Positions 56,496-64,000 of a DNA stretch of 64,000 nt are shown here, piece after piece. A program made the position numbers and the translations under genes. The stretch's first letter is position 1; each line of letters opens with the position of its first letter. The notes beneath the pieces are model-generated. The model worked only from the letters and a program-made list of their open reading frames with translations. It ran no database searches and had not been told where the DNA came from. Source of the DNA: JAEUMD01 sp050250815 (GTDB taxonomy: Bacteria; Pseudomonadota; Alphaproteobacteria; Rhizobiales; Hyphomicrobiaceae); the NCBI GenBank assembly GCA_050250815.1, contig JBFWNY010000014.1, forward strand, positions 1-64,000, in the 5' to 3' direction.

Positions 56496-57893
56496 ATGCA
56501 GCAGGAGACGACTTCTCCGCCACTTCAGGCCGAGCGCATGGACTTTGCGCCCGTCCCCAAAGCTGTTGCCACGATACGCCGCATCCTGCGCGCCGACGAC
56601 GAGACCAGCCGCACGCAGCGTGACGCGCTCATCGCCTTTACGGTGCGCGTGGCGAGCGCCGCCCTGCTCTATCTGTCTCAGATTGTACTCGCCCGTTGGA
56701 TGGGGGGCTTCGAGTACGGCATCTACGTCTTCGTCTGGACGTGGGTTCTGGTACTGGGCGGACTGTCCCACCTCGGCCTCAACCTGGCGATGATCCGCCT
56801 CATTCCGCACTATCGCGAGACGGGCGAGACGTCACTGTTGCGCGGGCTCCTGCGCGGCGGTCGCTTCGCGGCTCTGGGGCTCTCCACGGCTGTGGCGTTC
56901 GCAGCCGGCGCCCTGCTCTGGCTGCTGGGCGAACACCTCGACAACCACTACGTGCTGCCGCTTTTCATCGCGCTCGCCTGCATCCCGATGTTTACGCTCA
57001 CCGACGTGCAGGACGGCGTCGGCAGGGGCAAGGCGTGGATGACCATCGCGCTGCTGCCGCCCTACGTGCTCAGGCCCTCGCTGTTGCTGCTGGCAATGGT
57101 CATGGCGCACGCAGCGGGCCTCGACATGAAGGCCACGACGGCGGCAGGTGCCGCGATCGCGGCCACGTGGCTGACGGCGCTGGTGCAGACCCTGCTCGTC
57201 AACCGGCGCATCGACGCCACCATCGGGCCGGGAGAGCGGCGCTACGACTTCGGCCAGTGGCTCGCCATTTCAGCACCGATGCTGATGATGGCAGCATCCG
57301 ACCTTGCATTGCAAAACACCGATGTCCTCGTCATCTCCCGCTATCTGGGACCGACCGAGGTCGGCATCTACTTCGCCGCCGCCAAGACCATGAGCCTCAT
57401 CATGTTCGTCCACTACGCGGTGGGCAGCGCGGTGGCTAATCGCTTCTCGGCTCTCCACGCACGCGGCGACAAGGCGGAGCTGCGCGCCTTCGTGCGCGAC
57501 GCCGTCAATTGGACCTTCTGGCCGTCGCTCGCCTGCGCCGCGATCATTCTGGTGCTCGGCCGGCCGCTGCTGATGCTGTTCGGTCCGCAGTTCGTGTCGG
57601 GATATCCGGTGATGCTGGTGCTGGTGGTGGGCTTCCTGTTCCGCTCGGCGATGGGTCCGGCGGAATTCCTGCTCAACATGCTGGGTGAGCAGCGCCTGTG
57701 CGCGACCGTGCTGGCGGCCGCCGCCGTTCTCAATGTCGCGCTCAATTTTGCGCTGGTGCCGCGCTTCGGCCTCGCCGGCGCGGCGACGGCGACCGCACTG
57801 TCGCTGACAACGGCGGCGCTGCTTAATTACGCCGTGGCTCGCCGGCGCCTCGGGCTCGAAATCGGCATCTGGCGCAACGTCGGGCGCCGGTGA
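56496..57893 (+). CDS. Polysaccharide flippase (Wzx/MviN-like)
   Basis: A 465-residue polytopic membrane protein with about 12-14 helices, of the polysaccharide biosynthesis (Polysacc_synt) superfamily. It has a cytoplasmic N-terminal 45-residue stretch, then VRVASAALLYLSQIVLARWMG and YLGPTEVGIYFAAAKTM. The ATG at 56496 has GAGGGG upstream. It likely flips lipid-linked oligosaccharides for envelope polysaccharide. The remaining polysaccharide genes are not in the window. Confidence 0.85.
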   Translation: MQQETTSPPLQAERMDFAPVPKAVATIRRILRADDETSRTQRDALIAFTVRVASAALLYLSQIVLARWMGGFEYGIYVFVWTWVLVLGGLSHLGLNLAMIRLIPHYRETGETSLLRGLLRGGRFAALGLSTAVAFAAGALLWLLGEHLDNHYVLPLFIALACIPMFTLTDVQDGVGRGKAWMTIALLPPYVLRPSLLLLAMVMAHAAGLDMKATTAAGAAIAATWLTALVQTLLVNRRIDATIGPGERRYDFGQWLAISAPMLMMAASDLALQNTDVLVISRYLGPTEVGIYFAAAKTMSLIMFVHYAVGSAVANRFSALHARGDKAELRAFVRDAVNWTFWPSLACAAIILVLGRPLLMLFGPQFVSGYPVMLVLVVGFLFRSAMGPAEFLLNMLGEQRLCATVLAAAAVLNVALNFALVPRFGLAGAATATALSLTTAALLNYAVARRRLGLEIGIWRNVGRR

Positions 57894-57973
57894 AACAAAA
57901 CAGTTGTGGGCGGCGAGGGACTAACCTCGCACGCCCACTCTGGTGGTCAGCAGTGTGCCGGTGGCAGCCCGCT

Positions 57974-58636
57974 CTACATCGAGGAGCCGAGCACCAGCGT
58001 CCAGAAGCTCTTGAATTCGGTCTTGGGATCCTGAACCAGGGCGAGGCCCATGTGCTCGGCGTCCGAGAGCAGCAGGTTCTTGTTGTGGCCGGGGCTGTTG
58101 CGCCAGCCCTTCATGACCTCCTCGAAGGTCACCTGCCCGGTGCCGACGTTTTCCGCCGCCAGGCGCGCCTTGTAGCCGGCGCGCTTGACGCGGTCCCACG
58201 GGTTGGAACCATCCGAACCGTAATGGGAGATCCGGTCCCACTTGGCCAGATCACGCGAGTGCGCCTTGGCGGCCGCCGTCAGCTCGGCATTGAGCCGCAG
58301 TGGCTTCAGGCCGTTGTCGCGGCGGTACTGGTTGATGATGTCGCGGGCGCGCTCGACGTCGAGGCTGGTGTTGGAGTAGTCGCGGTCGGACAGCGCTCCG
58401 GGAGGTGCGGTCTCGTAGCTGCCGGTCGGGGCGCGATCGTCGAGCTTGGCGACGCGCGTGCCGCCACCGCTGCGGCGGATACCCGGATCGCCGCCAAGCG
58501 CATGCCCGGACGAGGGCCGCGCAATCGAAGCCGTAGGCGCGCCGTTGTCGGCGAAACCGCTCGAGATCGAACCCGAGTTGAGGGCGCAACCGCAGAGCAG
58601 AAGCCCGGCCGAGGCGATGACGAAAAAGCGATGCAT
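57974..58636 (-). CDS. CAP/SCP-domain lipoprotein
   Basis: A 220-residue lipoprotein started at ATG 58636, with signal peptide and lipobox LLCGC. The C-terminal CAP domain carries the usual residues: AKAHSRDLAKWDRISHYG, AENVGTGQ, and WRNSPGHNKNLL. Such proteins may bind sterols or lipids or act as small proteases, but the bacterial members are poorly understood. Confidence 0.82.
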   Translation of the reverse strand: MHRFFVIASAGLLLCGCALNSGSISSGFADNGAPTASIARPSSGHALGGDPGIRRSGGGTRVAKLDDRAPTGSYETAPPGALSDRDYSNTSLDVERARDIINQYRRDNGLKPLRLNAELTAAAKAHSRDLAKWDRISHYGSDGSNPWDRVKRAGYKARLAAENVGTGQVTFEEVMKGWRNSPGHNKNLLLSDAEHMGLALVQDPKTEFKSFWTLVLGSSM

Positions 58637-59041
58637 GACATGTGCTCCCGCAGGACGACGCGCGGTGTTTCCAGTCAGCATCGCTTAGGACCCCTTAACC
58701 GGCCGTTAACGTAAAAATTTCTGTTCCAGCGGACATGCGGGTGATTCGGGCGCTGTGCGCAGGCGCCGCCCGGAACGCTGGCGCAATCCACTATCCCTCG
58801 ACCGTGTCTTCAGATTTCGCCGCAACAAGGTGTCCTCAATTTGACCGGCGCGGGGCGAAACCTTGAGCGGCGCGACCGGCGGCGGAGTGCCGCTTCAAGA
58901 CGCTGGAAAAGCGCGGGTAACGGTTCTGCCGCGCTTTCCTCGCCCCGGCCGATCGCGGACTATGCCGCCAGAGATGGTGGTGATTCGCCGCGTGATGCGG
59001 CCGCTCGATGCGTATGTCCGGCACGGGGGGAGAGGACAGGC
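58637..59041. other. 400-bp region upstream of the ATPase cassette
   Basis: No recognisable gene. A short TTAAC/GTTAA inverted repeat sits near 58697-58711, close to the lipoprotein promoter. The right half should hold the promoter of the two-gene cassette. Confidence 0.35.
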
Positions 59042-60232
59042 ATGGCAATCTCGACGATAGGCAGGTCCGCGCCGCCGGTGGCTGCGCCCGCACCAGCGCC
59101 TTCCGAAAGCGCCCTCAACGGGATCGTGCTCGCCCGCATCGCCGCCGACGGCGGGGCGACGCGCGCCGAAATCATACGCGACCTGGGCCAACTGGTGGCA
59201 CACCGGCTATCGCCCGGAGAATGGCGCCAGACGGCCGAGGCGATCCTGGAGCAGGTCACCCGGGCGGGCCTCGCCGACAGCCGCCGCGGGCGCTACGAGG
59301 CGACGATCCCGGGTCTGGAAGCGGCGGCCGAGGCACTCAAATTGCGCAAGGCGGGCCCCATTGGCCCGTGGGCTGGCGTGCGCGACAGCCTGCTCATCGC
59401 CCGCGCCCTGGGGCTGGAGGCGGAATCAGCGGTGAAACTCAAGGCGCTCGGCACACCAGAGGGGCTGCGCGCCGTCATCGTGCAGAAGGCGTTCGGCCTG
59501 CCGCGGCGGCTCAAGACATCGCCAGCGAAGCTGCGGGGCGAGCTGGCCCTGGTGGCCCTGGAGCGAGCCTTCGGCAACAAGATCAAGAGCGGGCTGGGTA
59601 GCGGCACCGGACTGTCAGCGAAGGCCGGACGCCTGCTCGCTGGCCAGCTGTCGCGTCGCCCGCGCGAGTTCGTTTCCGACAGCCGACTGATCGCCGAACT
59701 GGCGGCCGAGCAGGCCGAGGCCGTTCAGCCGACGCTCGACGTCCTTCGGGCGCAGATCCTCAAGCGCTTCGTCAGCGAACTGCTCGACGGCTCGGCCGAT
59801 GCCGCGACACCTGCCACGAAGCCGTCGGTGGCGCCCGGCATTGCGCTCAAGCCCTCTGCCCCGGTCCGGGCCCAGCGCACCCCGTCGCCGGCCAATGACA
59901 CCGCGCCCGCGCAGGCCAGTCTGCCCTTGATGCGCCCCGACTTGCCGTCCTTCGTCTCCGAGGTGGCGCGTCAGGCCGGCCGGTGCGCGGAGGGCTGGCC
60001 AGGCAACCGGCGTGCGTTTATTTCTCAGGTCTGGCCAGCGATTCGCGACGCCCGGCCGGAGTGGGGACTATCCGAGATCGAGTTCAAGTGCATGCTGGTG
60101 GAAGCGCACCGGGCAGGTGGCCTCGCGCTCGCTACTGCCGACCTGAAAAACAAAAACAACATCAAGGAAATTCAGGACTCGGCCATCAGCTACATGAACA
60201 CCCAGTGGCATTTCGTGCGCGTCGAGGACTAG
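59042..60232 (+). CDS. Winged-helix-like partner protein of the double ATPase
   Basis: A 396-residue soluble protein (ATG 59042, GAGAGGA upstream). Residues about 25-95 look like a winged-helix segment (IAADGGATRAEIIRDLGQLVAHRL, ILEQVTRAGLADSRRGRYEAT). An Ala/Pro-rich linker lies near residues 255-300. The C-terminal 100 residues form a distinct domain (FVSEVARQAGR, RRAFISQVWPAIRD, LSEIEFKCMLVEAHRAGGL, SYMNTQWHFVRV). I recall similar C-terminal domains in defence-type loci but cannot name one. It ends 46 bp before the double ATPase, so the two form an operon. Confidence 0.55.
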   Translation: MAISTIGRSAPPVAAPAPAPSESALNGIVLARIAADGGATRAEIIRDLGQLVAHRLSPGEWRQTAEAILEQVTRAGLADSRRGRYEATIPGLEAAAEALKLRKAGPIGPWAGVRDSLLIARALGLEAESAVKLKALGTPEGLRAVIVQKAFGLPRRLKTSPAKLRGELALVALERAFGNKIKSGLGSGTGLSAKAGRLLAGQLSRRPREFVSDSRLIAELAAEQAEAVQPTLDVLRAQILKRFVSELLDGSADAATPATKPSVAPGIALKPSAPVRAQRTPSPANDTAPAQASLPLMRPDLPSFVSEVARQAGRCAEGWPGNRRAFISQVWPAIRDARPEWGLSEIEFKCMLVEAHRAGGLALATADLKNKNNIKEIQDSAISYMNTQWHFVRVED

Positions 60233-60277
60233 GCCCCGGCGGCCATCCCGGCAAGATGTTCGAGGAACTGAACTTTC

Positions 60278-63200
60278 ATGGCTGAGCAAGCCCTCAAGGC
60301 TGTCGCGCCCGACACGTTGTCGAAGGCCTTCGAGCACTCCATCACCTGGGAGGACGACATCTGGCGCGCCGACCCGGTCGACGTGGAGGAGGTGCACCAG
60401 AAGGCGCGGCGCAAGTTCTACGACCTGCTCGCCGAGATCACCGCCGGCCGGGGCGCGCGCGGCGCCAGTGCGCAGGCCCGCATACTGCTGTTCCACGGAC
60501 AATCGGGCGCCGGCAAGACCCATCTCATCCGCGCGCTGCGCACCGGCGCGCATCGCAAAGGTAAGGCCTACCTGGGCTATGCGCAGATGTCGCCCGACAT
60601 CGCCAACTACGCCGACTACTATCTGCGCCGCCTCATTGCCTCGCTAGAACGGCCCTACGACCCCGACGATGGCGGCGAAACGGGACTGGCCCGCCTCACG
60701 CGAGACCTACTGGCCGCCGCCGACATGGTCGCCGAGACGTCACTTGAGCCGCTGCGCGACGGCGCTCTTGACGAGCGTCAGCTTGCCCGGCTCGTGCACG
60801 AGCTTGCCGACGAGATCGTCGCCTCGCCGCGCTTCGCTGACGAATCGATCGACGTCAACGTGGTGCGGGCACTGCTCTATCTGGAGCGCCGCGACCCGCG
60901 TATCGAGCAGCGCGTGCGCCAGTACCTGCAATGCCGTCCGCTCAACGACATGAGCCGTGAGAGCGTCGCCGCTCTCGATCCCAACGTCGGCGATGGACGC
61001 GCATTCGACATCATCGAGAGCCTCGGCAGGCTGATGTGGACGGTCTCGGGCGCGGCGCTCGTCTTCTGCATCGACCAGGTCGAGGACCTGCGCTTCTTCG
61101 ACGACGCGGAGGAGCGGTTCCAGAAGGCCGTGCGCGATCTCATCCAGATTGCCAACCGCGTGCCCACCGCGATCGTCGTCATCTCCTGCCTCGACGACTT
61201 CTACGCCCAGGTACGCGAGCCGCTGGCGCAGTCCTACCGCGATCGTATCGAGAAGGCCGGCCCCGTCGCGCTGTACGAAAGCCGCACGGCGGACGAAGCG
61301 CGTCTCATCATCGCCAAGCGGCTGAGCCACGAGGCGCAGAACCGTACCGATGCCGTGGTCTACTCGGACCCGGCCGCCTATTTCGGCCCGCAGTTCTTCG
61401 AGGAGTTCAGCGGACTTTCGACGCGGCGTCTGCTCGAACACGCGCAGAACCGCCTGCGCGCACACACCGATGCCACCGACGAGGACAGCGCGCCCGCACG
61501 CCCAGCCGCGGCACAGGATCATGTACCCGGTACGCGCCCGGCCTTCATTTCGACGCTGGCCGCCGCCTTGGGGCTTGGCTTCGGGCCGCCGCAGCCGCGG
61601 CCGGCACCAATCCCGCTCATCGAGGTGGACTACCGCGACATGTGGGAGCGCTTCCATACGGCCTCGGAAGCGGAGATGCCGTCCGACGACAACGAGCTCA
61701 TGGACGTGCTGACCTCGGCCATGAACCTTGCGGCCGCGGAGTGGGCGGGCGCCGTCGAGATCACCACCAAGCGCCTGGAGATCGCCGATGATCTGCCGGC
61801 GATCGACGTCTCGATCCGCCAGCGCAACGGCCTCGACACGCAGACCCGGGTATTTCTGTGCAACAGGAAAATCCAGGGCGGCGCGTTCAAGCGGCAGCTC
61901 GACACCGTGCTGACGTCGCTTGCCGGCCGCAGCGCCTTCATCCTGCGTGCCTCCGACTATCCCCCCAATACCAAGAGCCAGGCCGCGCAGGCGATGCGCA
62001 AGTTCCGCGAGTGCGGCGGCCGGGCCTTGTCGATCCCAATTGCCGAGTGGGAGCGCATGATGACCGTGCGCGAGTTCCACGCCTTCCACAGGAACGATCC
62101 GGGGTTCCCCAAGTGGTTCGCCGAAGCCAAGCTGCTGTCGCACCTGATCGCGGTGATCCAGTTGCTTCGCCTCGATCTGCTCGGCCGCACGATGCCGCGC
62201 GTCGTCGGAGGCACCAGCGAAGCGCGTGCCGCCACTGCCGGCCCGGAAACAGCTCCCGCCCAGAGCGGAATTGAAGGCGAATCCGAAATCGTGCTAGAGC
62301 CGGTCGACGCGGACGGCCTGGGCGCACCCGTGCTGCCTGTCGACGGTGCCACAACTGCAATCGATCCGCCTGAGAACGACGATCTCCCGCTGTCGGTGAT
62401 CCTCGACGAGAACGGCCGCGAGGGCTCCAGCATTCTCGCCGGACGGCAGATCGGCGGACGGGCGCGTCCCGTCACGCTCAATACCAGCGTTTTGAAACGG
62501 CATGCTGCGGTGCTGGGCGGCTCGGGCTCGGGCAAGACCACACTCGCCCTGTCGCTCATCGAGCAGCTTCTGCAGAAGGGCATCCCCGCGATCCTCATCG
62601 ATCGCAAGGGCGACCTGTGCAGCTACGCAAATCCCGAGGTATGGCGCGCCGACGACGACGAAACGACCGAACGCGGCGCCGAGCGCGAAAAGCTCGCCGA
62701 CGCCATCGACGTTGCCGTCTACACGCCCGGCCGCGCCTCCGGCCGTCCGATCTCCATTACGCTCTTGCCCAACGGTATCAACGAGCTGCCCGACCATGAG
62801 CAGCAGTTGCTCGCCAACCTGTCGGCGGCGGCGCTTGGCGACATGCTGCACCTCAAGAACTCGGCGACGCACCAGAAGCAGTCCGGCACGCTGTCGGTTG
62901 CTCTGCGCATCCTGGGGGCTCGCCACTCCCGCGAAGTGACGCTGGCCGATCTCATCAACCTGCTCGAGGACGAGGACCCCGAGCTGTCCGACCTCACGCA
63001 GCGCATGGACCCCTCGGGCAAGCTGCGCCGCGATTTGGTCGCCCAGCTCGACAGCCTCAGGCATCGCAACGCTGCGCTGTTCGAGATCGGCGGCGAGGCG
63101 CTGTCGATGGAGCGGTTCCTAGGCCTGGGTCCGTTCGCGCGCGATGGCCGCACGCGCCTCTCGATCATCTACACGGGCTTCCTCGGCGACAACGAGAACA

Positions 63201-63715
63201 TCCTGTTCTGGGTGTCGCAGTTCCTTTCGGAGGCGTTGCGCTTCTGTCAGCGCAACCCGAACGACGACCTGCAGGCGGTCGTCATGTTCGACGAAGCGGA
63301 CCTCTACATTCCAGCTAACGCCAAGCCAGCGACCGCCGAGCCGCTGCAGAGCCTATTGAAGCGCGCACGCTCCGCCGGGCTCGGCCTGCTGCTCGCCACC
63401 CAGTCACCCGGAGACCTCGACTACAAGAGCCGCGACCAGATCACGAGTTGGTTCATCGGCCGCGTGCGCGAAGACACCGCGCTCCGCAAGCTCAAGGCGG
63501 CCTTCCAGTCGGAGAGCGGATTGGAGCCCGCCGCGGTCCTGCCCCACCAGACGGTCGGCGAATTCCATCTGGTGCAGGAAGGGCTGGTGCGCGCCATCAA
63601 GGCACAGCGGTCGCTGATTCTTGCCGAGCAGGTGCCATTCGACCGCATCGAACAGCTTGCCGCCGAGACGCGCGGCCAGGACGAGCGACAGCTGAAGCTG
63701 TTCGAACGCGACTGA
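60278..63715 (+). CDS. Large double P-loop ATPase (N-terminal AAA, C-terminal HerA/FtsK-like)
   Basis: A 1145-residue soluble protein. Domain 1 (to about residue 420) is an AAA-type ATPase with Walker A GQSGAGKT (about 74-81) and Walker B ALVFCIDQVEDL (about 255-266). The middle (about 450-670) resembles a degenerate restriction-endonuclease-like fold (ITTKRLEIADDLPAIDVSIRQ, FLCNRKIQGGAFKRQLD) but I cannot see a clear catalytic triad. Domain 3 is a HerA/DUF853-type ATPase: GGSGSGKTTLALS (about 747), IDRKGDLCSY, MFDEADLYIP (about 1005) and LLLATQSPGDLD. Such proteins move or process DNA, and HerA-type ATPases are common in antiphage systems. That role is inference here. Confidence 0.7.
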   Translation: MAEQALKAVAPDTLSKAFEHSITWEDDIWRADPVDVEEVHQKARRKFYDLLAEITAGRGARGASAQARILLFHGQSGAGKTHLIRALRTGAHRKGKAYLGYAQMSPDIANYADYYLRRLIASLERPYDPDDGGETGLARLTRDLLAAADMVAETSLEPLRDGALDERQLARLVHELADEIVASPRFADESIDVNVVRALLYLERRDPRIEQRVRQYLQCRPLNDMSRESVAALDPNVGDGRAFDIIESLGRLMWTVSGAALVFCIDQVEDLRFFDDAEERFQKAVRDLIQIANRVPTAIVVISCLDDFYAQVREPLAQSYRDRIEKAGPVALYESRTADEARLIIAKRLSHEAQNRTDAVVYSDPAAYFGPQFFEEFSGLSTRRLLEHAQNRLRAHTDATDEDSAPARPAAAQDHVPGTRPAFISTLAAALGLGFGPPQPRPAPIPLIEVDYRDMWERFHTASEAEMPSDDNELMDVLTSAMNLAAAEWAGAVEITTKRLEIADDLPAIDVSIRQRNGLDTQTRVFLCNRKIQGGAFKRQLDTVLTSLAGRSAFILRASDYPPNTKSQAAQAMRKFRECGGRALSIPIAEWERMMTVREFHAFHRNDPGFPKWFAEAKLLSHLIAVIQLLRLDLLGRTMPRVVGGTSEARAATAGPETAPAQSGIEGESEIVLEPVDADGLGAPVLPVDGATTAIDPPENDDLPLSVILDENGREGSSILAGRQIGGRARPVTLNTSVLKRHAAVLGGSGSGKTTLALSLIEQLLQKGIPAILIDRKGDLCSYANPEVWRADDDETTERGAEREKLADAIDVAVYTPGRASGRPISITLLPNGINELPDHEQQLLANLSAAALGDMLHLKNSATHQKQSGTLSVALRILGARHSREVTLADLINLLEDEDPELSDLTQRMDPSGKLRRDLVAQLDSLRHRNAALFEIGGEALSMERFLGLGPFARDGRTRLSIIYTGFLGDNENILFWVSQFLSEALRFCQRNPNDDLQAVVMFDEADLYIPANAKPATAEPLQSLLKRARSAGLGLLLATQSPGDLDYKSRDQITSWFIGRVREDTALRKLKAAFQSESGLEPAAVLPHQTVGEFHLVQEGLVRAIKAQRSLILAEQVPFDRIEQLAAETRGQDERQLKLFERD

Positions 63716-63736
63716 CACGCGGCGGCGGAAGGCTCG

Positions 63737-64000
63737 TTAGATCGCCGTCTCTGCCCAATCGGCGAGCCGCGTCAGGAAGCCCGAGCAGCGGTCGAGTTCA
63801 TGGGTGGCGATGAATTCGTTGGCCGTATGCGCCTGCGCGATGTCACCGGGGCCGCAGACCACGGCGGCCGGTCCCTTGTCCTGAAACAGCCCCGCCTCGG
63901 TCGCATAGGAGACGGCGTGCGTTTCGTTTTGCTGCGCGAGCTGGAGTGCCAGCGCCACCGCGCCCGAGCCGGGCAAGGCTGCAAACGGCGGCACCTTGTT
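63737..64000 (-). CDS. argE: M20 peptidase, acetylornithine deacetylase-like (3' end only)
   Basis: The C-terminal 87 residues of a metallopeptidase whose start lies beyond the window. The segments YATEAGLFQ and CGPGDIAQAHTANEF with the metal-binding His match ArgE (acetylornithine deacetylase). It is convergent with the double-ATPase gene. Confidence 0.8.
   Translation of the reverse strand, partial: NKVPPFAALPGSGAVALALQLAQQNETHAVSYATEAGLFQDKGPAAVVCGPGDIAQAHTANEFIATHELDRCSGFLTRLADWAETAI

Noticed and set aside
60740..62143. 467-codon minus-strand frame inside the double-ATPase gene
   Set aside because: Antisense shadow; the plus strand has Walker motifs throughout.

Overview
GC-rich DNA (my estimate, about 60-65 percent G+C) from an alphaproteobacterium, most likely Hyphomicrobiales. 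The grounds are the gene families and neighbourhood (aroC, fabI, pdxH, a type II glutamine synthetase, a TorF-type porin, DUF1499) and overlapping ATGA/GTGA gene junctions. A glycine-to-betaine methylation operon with a BCCT carrier suggests a salt-tolerant, possibly marine, lineage. Species was not determined.

Layout. (1) 1-12.5 kb, sugar-acid catabolism: a TRAP transporter whose large permease is truncated at the window edge, an SDR dehydrogenase, a split two-subunit transketolase, and divergently a full-length transketolase and a homoserine-dehydrogenase-like/SAF oxidoreductase. A tightly coupled minus-strand operon follows with the gene set of four-carbon sugar-acid (tetronate) degradation (ltnD-otnK-otnC-otnI type). 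No regulator gene is visible. (2) 12.5-16.4 kb, small plasmid/ICE-type genes: replication-relaxation protein, CHC2 zinc-finger protein, DUF3768, a long three-tier hairpin and a strong intrinsic terminator. (3) 16.4-28.9 kb, a complete type I-E CRISPR-Cas system: a 46-repeat array, leader, cas2, cas1, cas6e, cas5e, cas7e, cas11e and cas8e. Then come a DUF1508 gene, a perfect 36-nt hairpin, a degenerate three-repeat mini-array and cas3. All cas genes and the inferred array transcription are on the minus strand. (4) 29-33 kb, an integrative-element module: membrane protein, ribbon-helix-helix protein, ParA, AlpA-like regulator and tyrosine integrase. It ends at the 3' part of a tRNA at about 32991, so regions 1-4 (or at least 2-4) probably form a genomic island whose other end is not in the window.

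(5) 33-64 kb looks like ordinary chromosome. It carries an MBL hydrolase, DUF1499, pdxH, fabI, a histidine phosphatase, aroC, a porin, an SDR, two tandem secreted glucosaminidase-domain proteins, tRNA-Glu(CTC), glutaminase and glnII. After tRNA-Leu(CAA) come the betaine operon (GSMT, SDMT, BCCT), a membrane-anchored [2Fe-2S] nucleotide cyclase, a D,D-carboxypeptidase, a flippase and a CAP-domain lipoprotein. A two-gene cassette of a winged-helix-like protein and a 1145-residue double P-loop ATPase follows, then the 3' end of an ArgE-type M20 peptidase.

The items I would look at first are the two-gene double-ATPase cassette (59.0-63.7 kb), the island-borne CRISPR-Cas with its relic mini-array and internal hairpin, the catabolic region with two kinds of transketolase, and the N-terminally extended type II glutamine synthetase.
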